48,926 nucleotides of DNA from Rhodospirillaceae bacterium (GTDB lineage Bacteria; Pseudomonadota; Alphaproteobacteria; Rhodospirillales; UBA2165): positions 1-48,926 of the forward strand of contig CANIGJ010000033.1 of the NCBI GenBank assembly GCA_947467145.1, written 5' to 3'. The notes under the pieces were generated by a model. The model had not been told where the DNA came from and made no database searches. It worked only from the letters and a program-made list of their open reading frames with translations. The translations under genes and the position numbers were made by a program. Shown piece by piece: positions 42,187 to 48,926 of the stretch (the first letter of the stretch is position 1; the number at the start of each line of letters is the position of its first letter).

Positions 42187-43467
42187 ATGTTGTCCAACGA
42201 AGACAATATCCGCCTGACCCGGGTGTCGCCCGGCACCCCCATGGGCGAGGTCATGCGCCGCTATTGGCAGCCGGTGCTGCTGTCGTCCGAACTCCCCGAA
42301 CCCGACAGCGCGCCGGTGCGCGCCCGGGTGCTGGGCGAGGACCTGATCGCGTTCCGCGACACCAACGGCAAGGTCGGCTTGGTCGATGCCTATTGCCCGC
42401 ACCGCCGCGCGCCGATGTTCTTCGCGCGCAACGAGGAATGCGGCCTGCGCTGCGTCTATCACGGCTGGAAGTTCGATGCGGCGGGCAATTGCGTCGACCT
42501 GCCGACCGAGCCGGCCTCATCAAAGATGAAAGATCACATCAAGATCGGCGCCTATCCGACCTTCGAGAAGGCGGACATCGTCTGGGCCTATCTGGGGCCG
42601 AAGGATCAGATGCCCGAGCCGCCCGATTACGAATGGATGCGCGCACCTAAGACGCATCGCTGGATCACCAAGACCTACGAGCATTGCAATTGGTTGCAGG
42701 CGCTGGAAGGCGGGCTCGATACCGCGCATTCGTCCTACCTGCATAGCGAGAAGCTGTGGGCGGGCAACGATCTACGCAGCCGCGACGGCGCACCGCTCCT
42801 GGAGGTCGAGAAAGGCGAGCACGGCTATACCTATATCTCGCACCGCAAGGCGGGCGCGGACGGCACCTATGTGCGCGTCTATCAATATGTGATGCCGTGG
42901 ATGCAGCAGCGCGGTGGCGTGACCAAGAACAAGGAGCGCTGGGAATACCCGACTCTCGACGGCCATATCTGGCTGCCGATCGACGACGAACAGACCTGGG
43001 TGTGGAACTTCGCCTGGGCGATCGATCACAATCATCCGCTGCCGCGCGAAGCCATGGAGGCGGTCGATATGACCAATGGCCGCGGGCCGGCCGATCTGAT
43101 CGACGGGTTCTATCCGAAGCGCAATCTGGCCAACGATTACATGATCGATCGTACGCGTCAGAAAACGGTGAGCTTCACCGGCATCACTGGCCTCAACACG
43201 CAGGACTTCGCGCTGCAGGAAAGCATGGGCGGTTCGGGCAGCGGGCCGATCTGCGATCGCACGCAGGAACATCTGGGCTCATCCGACAAGGCGATCATCG
43301 CCATGCGGAACCTGCTGCTCGAAGCGACGCGCGACGTCGAGGCGGGCAAACGTCCGAAGGGCGGCGATCCCAAATCGCATTCGCAGATCCGCCCGTTCGA
43401 CACGTTGGTGCCGCCGAATGCCGATTGGCGCAAGGAGATGGCATATGACCTGCGCCCGAAATGGTGA
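42187..43467 (+). CDS. Rieske ring-hydroxylating oxygenase alpha subunit, copy 6 (second clade)
   Basis: A 426-residue phthalate-dioxygenase-type alpha subunit, clearly of another clade than the minus-strand copies. Rieske ligands are C70, H72, C89 and H92 (CPHRRAPMFFARNEECGLRC in part). The iron site reads NWLQALEGGLDTAHSSYLH, with D178, H181 and H186; EGGLDTAH replaces ESSxDPxH. The probable third ligand is in LGSSD. No reductase is adjacent. It is followed by an iron-type binding protein and a second copy of itself (copy 7). Confidence 0.94.
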   Translation: MLSNEDNIRLTRVSPGTPMGEVMRRYWQPVLLSSELPEPDSAPVRARVLGEDLIAFRDTNGKVGLVDAYCPHRRAPMFFARNEECGLRCVYHGWKFDAAGNCVDLPTEPASSKMKDHIKIGAYPTFEKADIVWAYLGPKDQMPEPPDYEWMRAPKTHRWITKTYEHCNWLQALEGGLDTAHSSYLHSEKLWAGNDLRSRDGAPLLEVEKGEHGYTYISHRKAGADGTYVRVYQYVMPWMQQRGGVTKNKERWEYPTLDGHIWLPIDDEQTWVWNFAWAIDHNHPLPREAMEAVDMTNGRGPADLIDGFYPKRNLANDYMIDRTRQKTVSFTGITGLNTQDFALQESMGGSGSGPICDRTQEHLGSSDKAIIAMRNLLLEATRDVEAGKRPKGGDPKSHSQIRPFDTLVPPNADWRKEMAYDLRPKW

Positions 43468-43538
43468 GGGAGCGAACAGCGTAAAAAGAAAAAAACGGAA
43501 GCCGTCACGACAATAAGAATCTTCGGGGAGACTAAAAG

Positions 43539-44627
43539 ATGTTCGTACGATTTGCCGCCGCCGCCGTTTTGACCGTGATGCTGCCGTTGAATGCACACGC
43601 GCAGGCCTGGCAGGACCAATGGAATGCGACGCTCGCCAAGGCCAGGACGCAGACTTTGACGGCGATGGTGGCGGGCGAAGAGGCTTTTCAGCTCGTGCTC
43701 GCCGAATTCTCCAAGAAGTACGGCATCAAGACTGAGAATACAGTGTCGCGGCCATCGTCCGCACTGACCCGTATCCAGACCGAGCAGAAGAACGGGCAGT
43801 TCATCTGGGACGTCTGGATGGGCGGGACGTCCAACATGGTGAATTCGGCGTCGCCCAACGGATTGCTCGCACCCATGGAGCCCTATTTCATCCTGCCCGA
43901 GGTGAAAGACCCGGCGAATTGGCGCCATCCCGATTTCCTGTTCGGCGATTCCAAGCGCAGCGTCTTCATGAATTCGAACAAGCTCGAATTCTATGTGCTG
44001 CGCAATACGGCGGTGCTGCCGGACGTCAAGGTGGAGACCTGGGACGATATGTTGAATCCGAAACTCAAGGGCAAGATATCGGTGCGCGATATGTCGGTGC
44101 CGAACGCCGGCACCTTTGCCATGGCGACGGCTTACGGCGTGAAGGGTCCGGACTTCGTGCGCAAGCTGTTCAAGGATCAAGCGGTGACGGTCTACGAAAA
44201 TCCGCAACAACTCGACGCCGCGATCACGCGTGGCGGCCAAGCGCTATCGATCGGGCTGGAAACCTATCTGTGGGACAAATGCCGCGCCGACGGCGGCTGC
44301 AAGCAGATCGACAATTTGTGGCAATTCGGTGCGGCGATCTCGCTGGGCTTCACGGTGCCGAAGAATGCGCCCGACAAGGAAGCGGCGACGATTTTCGTCA
44401 ATTGGTTCCTGACCAAGGAAGGCCAGGAGGTCTGGGTCAATTCGTGGGCCAAGCACAACACCAGCGGTGCGGTGAGCATGCGGAAGGACGTCCCGCCCTT
44501 CAAAGGCCATGAAAATTCGCTGCCCGATTTCTCCAATCCGAAGAATTACGTGTTCGTCTCGTCCGAGCGCGGCAGCGAAGAGGTGAACGAGACGATCAAA
44601 ATTTTCAAGGAAGCGACGGGACACTAA
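43539..44627 (+). CDS. Iron-type ABC substrate-binding protein, copy c
   Basis: A 362-residue paralogue of the proteins at 38359 and 39467. The signal peptide is cut after AHA (about residue 21). It shares VSRPSSALTRIQTEQKNGQFIWD, GGTSNMVN and the Cys pair CRADGGC. GGGGAGA precedes the ATG. It lies between two Rieske genes (72 and 46 nt), so in this cluster too a binding protein alternates with an oxygenase. The mature N-terminus AWQDQWNATLAKA is nearly that of copy b, its closest relative. Confidence 0.92.
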   Translation: MFVRFAAAAVLTVMLPLNAHAQAWQDQWNATLAKARTQTLTAMVAGEEAFQLVLAEFSKKYGIKTENTVSRPSSALTRIQTEQKNGQFIWDVWMGGTSNMVNSASPNGLLAPMEPYFILPEVKDPANWRHPDFLFGDSKRSVFMNSNKLEFYVLRNTAVLPDVKVETWDDMLNPKLKGKISVRDMSVPNAGTFAMATAYGVKGPDFVRKLFKDQAVTVYENPQQLDAAITRGGQALSIGLETYLWDKCRADGGCKQIDNLWQFGAAISLGFTVPKNAPDKEAATIFVNWFLTKEGQEVWVNSWAKHNTSGAVSMRKDVPPFKGHENSLPDFSNPKNYVFVSSERGSEEVNETIKIFKEATGH

Positions 44628-44673
44628 TTCTCGCGCGTTATGGTTATGTGCGTTTTGCTGAAGGAAACCGATC

Positions 44674-45957
44674 ATGTTGTCCAATGAAGACAATGTCCGC
44701 CTAACCCGCGTATCGCCTGGCACCCCGATGGGCGAATTAATGCGCCGCTATTGGCAGCCCGTGCTGCTGTCCGAGGAACTGCCGGAAACCGACGGTGCGC
44801 CGAAACGCACGCGCATTCTGGGCGAGGACCTGATCGCGTTCCGCGATAGCAATGGCAAGGTCGGACTGGTCGATGCGTTCTGTCCGCATCGCCGGGCGCC
44901 GATGTTCTTCGGCCGTAATGAGGAATGCGGGCTGCGCTGCGTCTATCACGGCTGGAAGTTCGACACCGACGGCAATTGCGTGGATCTGCCGACCGAACCG
45001 GCCGCATCCAAGATGAAAGATCACATCAAGATCAAATCCTATCCGACCGTCGAGAAGGCCGACATCATCTGGGCCTATCTCGGCCCGGCCGATCAGATGC
45101 CGCCGCCGCCCGATTACGAATGGACGCGCGCTCCCGCCACGCACCGCCATGTCACCAAGACGTTCGAGCATTGCAACTGGCTGCAGGCGCTCGAAGGCGG
45201 GCTCGATACCGCGCATTCATCCTACCTGCATCGCAGCAAGGCGTGGGAGGGCAGCGCCATCCGCGAGCGTGACGGCGCACCGCGTCTCGACGTCGACAAG
45301 AAGGATTGGGGCTATACCTATATCTCGCACCGCAATTCGGGTGAGGACGGCACCTATGTGCGCGTCTATCAATATGTGATGCCGCATCAGCAGATGCGCG
45401 GCGGCGTGACCAAGAACCAGAAGCGCTGGGATTATCCTAAGCTCGACGGCCATCTGTGGGTGCCGATCGATGACGAACACACCTGGGTCTATAATTGGGC
45501 GCACGGCATCGATCACAATACGCCGCTGTCCAAGGAGTATATGGACAAGGTCGATACGAACGCCGGGCGCGGGCCGGACGATTACATCCCCGGCACCTAT
45601 ATTCCGAAGCGCAATCTTTCGAACGATTACCTGATCGATCGCGAGTTGCAAAAGACGACCAACTTCACCGGCATCACCGGCATCAATACGCAGGACTTCG
45701 CCTTGCAGGAAAGCATGGGCGGTTCGGGCGATGGGCCGATCTGCGACCGCACCGGCGAACATCTCGGCTCGACCGACAAGGCGATCATCGCCATGCGCAA
45801 TCTGCTGCTGGAAGGCATGCGCGACGTCGAGGCGGGCAAACGTCCGCGCGGCTCAGCTCCGGAAAGTCATCGTGACGCGCGGCCGTTCGATACCCTGGTG
45901 CCGCCGAACACCGATTGGCGGCAGGAAATGGCGTACGACCTGACGCCGAAGTGGTGA
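44674..45957 (+). CDS. Rieske ring-hydroxylating oxygenase alpha subunit, copy 7 (second clade)
   Basis: A 427-residue paralogue of copy 6 with the same ligand positions (C70, H72, C89, H92; D178, H181, H186). It shares the MLSNEDNxRLTRVSPGTPMGE start, the CVYHGWKFD loop and the KW end. Differences cluster in the catalytic half (HQQMRGGVTKNQKRWDYPK versus MQQRGGVTKNKERWEYPT), as expected for altered substrate range. GAAGGAAA precedes the ATG. It ends the plus-strand cluster, 4 nt before the convergent pepN stop. Confidence 0.94.
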   Translation: MLSNEDNVRLTRVSPGTPMGELMRRYWQPVLLSEELPETDGAPKRTRILGEDLIAFRDSNGKVGLVDAFCPHRRAPMFFGRNEECGLRCVYHGWKFDTDGNCVDLPTEPAASKMKDHIKIKSYPTVEKADIIWAYLGPADQMPPPPDYEWTRAPATHRHVTKTFEHCNWLQALEGGLDTAHSSYLHRSKAWEGSAIRERDGAPRLDVDKKDWGYTYISHRNSGEDGTYVRVYQYVMPHQQMRGGVTKNQKRWDYPKLDGHLWVPIDDEHTWVYNWAHGIDHNTPLSKEYMDKVDTNAGRGPDDYIPGTYIPKRNLSNDYLIDRELQKTTNFTGITGINTQDFALQESMGGSGDGPICDRTGEHLGSTDKAIIAMRNLLLEGMRDVEAGKRPRGSAPESHRDARPFDTLVPPNTDWRQEMAYDLTPKW

Positions 45958-45961
45958 CGAT

Positions 45962-48607
45962 CTAAGCCCGCGACTTGCTCGCGATCTCGTAGACCTCGCG
46001 CGACAGTTTCGGCTCGGCCAGGATGCGGTCGAGCGCGGCCTTCATCTTGGCCTGCCGGCCGGCATCAAAGCGCTTCCAGCGCCCGAGCGGTGAGAGCAGG
46101 CGCGCCGCCACCTGCGGGTTGGTCGCGTTCAGTTCGATCGTGCGATCGGCATGGAACTCGTAACCCGATCCGTCGGCGGCGTGATAGCGCAACGGGTTCG
46201 CCATGGTGAAGGCGCCGACGAGCGAACGCACTTTGTTCGGATTGCGCATGGAAAAGGCCGGATGGTTCATCAAGGCCTTCACCTGATCGAGGGTATCGGG
46301 CAGGGTCGAGGTCGCCTGGATCGCGAGCCATTTATCCAGCACCAGCGGATCGTCCTTGAAGCGATCGTAGAAGTCGGCGAGGGCGGCCTCGCGTTCCGGC
46401 CCGGCGACGTCCGATAGGCGGGCAAGGGCCGCCATGCGGTCGGTCATATTGTCGGCCGACTTATATTGCTCGGCGATCAGCTGTTTCATCGCGGGATCTT
46501 CGTCCGACAATTCGCCGAGATAACCGAGGGCGGCGTTCTTCAACGCCCGCCGTCCGGCCGGTTCGGCATCGGGGCTATAGGCGCCCGTGTCGCGGTTGGC
46601 ATCGTAGAGGCGCTTGAGATCGGCCTTCCAGGTTTTGGCGATCTGGCGGCGTAAACCGTCGCGCGCGGTATGGATGGCATCGACGTCGATCACCGCCATG
46701 CGCTCGGCGAGGAAATCCTCGCTCGGCAGAATGATGGCGTTGGCGACGAAGGCCTTTTCAAGCTTGTCGTCTTTCAGGATTTCGCCGATGGCGTCGATGA
46801 AGGCGGGATCGAAGGACGGCGCTTTGCCCGATTGGATGCCGGTGACGGCGGCGAGCAGCAGATCGACCGCATATTGCTGGCCGGCTTCCCAGCGCGCGAA
46901 CGGATCGGCATCGTGCGCCATCAGGAAGGCAAGCTCCGCGCCGCTGCGCTGGGCATGCACGTTGACGGGAGCAGAGAAGCCGCGATTGAGCGACAGCGCC
47001 TTGGGTTCCGGCACGCCGGCGAACTTGAAGGATTGCTTGCCGTCTTTGATTTGCAGCACGCCGTGGGGCACGGGTTTGCCGTCGAGCTTCAATTCGATGT
47101 CGCGGCCCTGCGCATCGAGCAGGCCGACGGCGAAGGGCATGTGCATCGGCTTTTTATTCGGCTGGCCCGGCGTCGCCGGCACGGTTTGTTCGATCGTCAA
47201 TTCGTAGGTGCCGGATTTGGCATCGTATTGCCCATTGATATCGAGGCGCGGCGTGCCGGCTTGGCTGTACCACAGCTTGAACTGCGTGAGGTCCTGCTTG
47301 CCGGCATCAGCCATCGCGGCGGCGAACTGATCGCAAGTGGCCGCTTCGCCGTCGTGGCGCTCGACATACAACTGCATGCCTTTCTGGAAACCGCTTTCAT
47401 CGAGCATGGTGTGCATCATGCGGATGACTTCGGCGCCCTTCTGATAGACCGTGGCGGTATAGAAATTGTCGATCGCCATGTAGGATTCGGGGCGCACCGG
47501 ATGGGCGAGCGGGCCGGCGTCTTCCGGGAACTGACGCGCGCGCAGGCCGCGCACATCCTGGATGCGTTTGACCGGGCGCGAGCGCATGTCGGACGAGAAT
47601 TCCTGATCGCGGAAGACCGTGAGGCCTTCCTTGAGGCTCAGTTGGAACCAGTCGCGGCAGGTGATGCGGTTGCCGGTCCAATTGTGGAAATATTCGTGCG
47701 CGACCACGGTTTCGATGCCGGCGAAATCGTCGTCGGTCGCGGTCTGCGGATCGGCCAGGATGTATTTGTCGTTGAAGACGTTGAGGCTCTTGTTCTCCAT
47801 CGCGCCCATGTTGAAATCGCTGACGGCGACGATGTTGAACAGATCGAGATCGTATTCGAGACCGAAGCGGTCTTCGTCCCATTTCATCGCGCGCTTGAGC
47901 GAATCCATCGCGTAAGCGGTGCGGTCGGCCTTGCCGTGTTCGACAAAGATGCGCAGCGCCACCTGGCGGCCCGATTTGGTGGTGAAGGTATCCTCGTTGA
48001 CCGCGAGATCGCCGGCGACGAGCGCGAACAGGTAGGATGGCTTGGGGTATGGGTCGTCCCATACCGCCATGTGGCGGCCGCCGTCGATGTCTTTGCTTTC
48101 GACCAGATTGCCGTTCGACAGCAGCAACTTGTAGCGCTTATCGGCGCGCATTGTAGTGCGGAAGGTCGCCATGACGTCGGGCCGGTCGGGGAAATAGGTG
48201 ATGCGGCGAAAGCCCTGCGCTTCGCATTGGGTGCAGAAGACATTGCTGGAGATATAGAGGCCGGTGAGCGCGGTGTTGGCGGCCGGATGGATCTCGGTCT
48301 CGATCTCGAGCACGAAGTCGGCGGGGGGCGCGGTGATCGTCAGGCTTTTTTCGTCGATCTTGTAGCCGCCGACGGCTAAGTCCTTGCCGTCGATGGCGAC
48401 GCGGATGAGCTTCAGGTCCTCGCCGTCGAGGATGAGCGGGCGAACCCCCTTCGTCGTGTCGTGATTCGCCGTGATGGCGAGGCGCGATTTGACCCGCGTC
48501 GTTTCGGGCGTCAGGTCGAACTCCAGGGCCACCGTATCGATCAGATAATCCGGCGGGGTGTAATCCTCGCGGCGAATGGTGACTGGTTCGGCCTGGACCT
48601 GCGGCAT
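45962..48607 (-). CDS. pepN: Aminopeptidase N
   Basis: An 881-residue M1 zinc aminopeptidase of the bacterial PepN type, close to the 870 residues of the E. coli enzyme. Substrate motif GAMEN (268-272), zinc site HEYFH (304-308) with third ligand E327 in KEGLT, and N-terminal DYTPPDYLIDTVALEFDL as in other PepN proteins. The start at 48607 is preferred: GAGGAG lies 6 nt upstream. Longer readings from ATG at 48652 or TTG at 48673 would add a tail not seen in the family. It removes N-terminal residues from cytosolic peptides and is a housekeeping gene, so the accessory region probably ends here. Confidence 0.95.
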   Translation of the reverse strand: MPQVQAEPVTIRREDYTPPDYLIDTVALEFDLTPETTRVKSRLAITANHDTTKGVRPLILDGEDLKLIRVAIDGKDLAVGGYKIDEKSLTITAPPADFVLEIETEIHPAANTALTGLYISSNVFCTQCEAQGFRRITYFPDRPDVMATFRTTMRADKRYKLLLSNGNLVESKDIDGGRHMAVWDDPYPKPSYLFALVAGDLAVNEDTFTTKSGRQVALRIFVEHGKADRTAYAMDSLKRAMKWDEDRFGLEYDLDLFNIVAVSDFNMGAMENKSLNVFNDKYILADPQTATDDDFAGIETVVAHEYFHNWTGNRITCRDWFQLSLKEGLTVFRDQEFSSDMRSRPVKRIQDVRGLRARQFPEDAGPLAHPVRPESYMAIDNFYTATVYQKGAEVIRMMHTMLDESGFQKGMQLYVERHDGEAATCDQFAAAMADAGKQDLTQFKLWYSQAGTPRLDINGQYDAKSGTYELTIEQTVPATPGQPNKKPMHMPFAVGLLDAQGRDIELKLDGKPVPHGVLQIKDGKQSFKFAGVPEPKALSLNRGFSAPVNVHAQRSGAELAFLMAHDADPFARWEAGQQYAVDLLLAAVTGIQSGKAPSFDPAFIDAIGEILKDDKLEKAFVANAIILPSEDFLAERMAVIDVDAIHTARDGLRRQIAKTWKADLKRLYDANRDTGAYSPDAEPAGRRALKNAALGYLGELSDEDPAMKQLIAEQYKSADNMTDRMAALARLSDVAGPEREAALADFYDRFKDDPLVLDKWLAIQATSTLPDTLDQVKALMNHPAFSMRNPNKVRSLVGAFTMANPLRYHAADGSGYEFHADRTIELNATNPQVAARLLSPLGRWKRFDAGRQAKMKAALDRILAEPKLSREVYEIASKSRA

Positions 48608-48777
48608 ACGCTTCTCCTCAAATGCTGTCTTATGCTCATGTGCCATGGTCATGTGTGTGGCCCCCTCTTTCAAGCAAGGGGATGAGGCCGGAAAACGCCT
48701 AAAATCTATGTTGACTGAGGCAACGAAAGTCTTTTAGGTGACACTCGCAACTAACGAGGCCCGGGAGAGGCAGATAG
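48608..48777. promoter_or_regulatory. Divergent promoter region between pepN and the CoA-transferase-like gene
   Basis: No gene is seen. TTGACT at 48711-48716 is a possible -35 for the rightward gene, but only a poor -10 (TTAGGT, 48734-48739) lies at the standard distance. GGGAGAGG about 8 nt before the ATG at 48778 is the ribosome site. AT-rich TAAAATCTAT at 48700-48709 may contain the leftward promoter. Confidence 0.3.
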
Positions 48778-48926
48778 ATGGCAAAAACCTACAAACATAT
48801 GATCCCGCTGGAGCAACAGCTCCCGAAGAGTATGGAACGTCGCAGCAAGCTGATCGACCTGGAAGAAGCGGGTAAGATCATCGCGAAGCAGAAGACGGTC
48901 TCGATCGCGGGCTCGCATTCCATGGA
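48778..48926 (+). CDS. Probable CoA-transferase subunit, N-terminal part
   Basis: An ATG at 48778 opens a frame that runs off the right edge after 49 codons. The product begins MAKTYKHMIPLEQQLPK and continues with LIDLEEAGKIIAKQKTVSIA then GSHSM. A strand-helix opening of the type sLeEAvxxIxdgxtVxixG is typical of family I CoA-transferase alpha subunits (for example glutaconate or 3-oxoacid CoA-transferase A). Only the first quarter or less is visible, and the match is by pattern, so the assignment is tentative. Confidence 0.5.
   Translation, partial: MAKTYKHMIPLEQQLPKSMERRSKLIDLEEAGKIIAKQKTVSIAGSHSM

Noticed and set aside
38359..45957. Iron uptake operon
   Set aside because: The binding proteins resemble iron binders, but no permease, ATPase or Fur-like box is seen, and the neighbours are oxygenases and a dehydratase.
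46670..48379. 569-codon open frame on the plus strand opposite pepN
   Set aside because: pepN on the minus strand has GAMEN and HExxH motifs; the antisense frame has no recognisable features.
1..48926. tRNA or rRNA genes
   Set aside because: No cloverleaf with a GTTCRANNC T-arm and no rRNA-like conserved stretch was noticed in the gaps; this was by eye only.

Overview
This is a GC-rich, almost fully coding window of the kind found in Alphaproteobacteria. Codon bias, dispersed palindromic repeats, heavy expansion of periplasmic substrate-binding proteins and a perfect parS site all fit that group. The exact order cannot be fixed from the sequence; a soil or aquatic generalist is the best guess. 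Most of the window reads as a catabolic accessory region.

Layout. Positions 1-207 hold the start of an IS3-type transposase that has cut into the first codons of a probable thiamine-diphosphate enzyme. Positions 339-2419 hold a luciferase-like monooxygenase and an SDR dehydrogenase with overlapping stop and start codons. Positions 2420-2828 are non-coding and unusual: a long palindromic repeat, an exact 16-bp ParB site, and two opposed arrays of a TGTCGAT heptamer phased at 10-11 bp. Positions 2829-6549 carry a DUF899 protein, a methyltransferase, a DUF454 membrane protein, a Cys-rich secreted protein and an inverse-autotransporter barrel. Positions 6689-12986 are an acyl-CoA module: an HMG-CoA lyase-like protein diverges from enoyl-CoA hydratase, NDP-forming acyl-CoA synthetase and two creatinase/M24-fold proteins. 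A phosphoesterase and an Hsp70-like ATPase follow. Two Bug-type substrate-binding proteins (14801-16830) end at a strong terminator.

The core (16997-31662, minus strand) is ten alternating genes: five Rieske ring-hydroxylating oxygenase alpha subunits interleaved with five family-5 (peptide/opine type) ABC substrate-binding proteins, mostly 9-56 nt apart. Upstream on the same strand (31804-38173) lies an oxidative operon: an orphan hydantoinase B, an extradiol dioxygenase, a two-subunit molybdenum hydroxylase, and an MDR dehydrogenase that lacks the usual catalytic zinc ligands. Facing it on the plus strand (38359-45957) the same theme recurs with unrelated binding proteins: three iron-type ABC binding proteins, an altronate dehydratase-like enzyme and two Rieske oxygenases of a different clade. 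The window closes with pepN and the start of a probable CoA-transferase subunit.

The window has seven Rieske oxygenases and ten periplasmic binding proteins. It has no permease, no transport ATPase, no Rieske reductase or ferredoxin partner, and no recognisable transcription regulator. Repeated pairing of an oxygenase with a binding protein, reached with two unrelated binding-protein families, is the main candidate for an undescribed system: capture or sensing of a family of related compounds coupled to their ring oxidation or demethylation. The parS plus phased-repeat region is a second, independent candidate.
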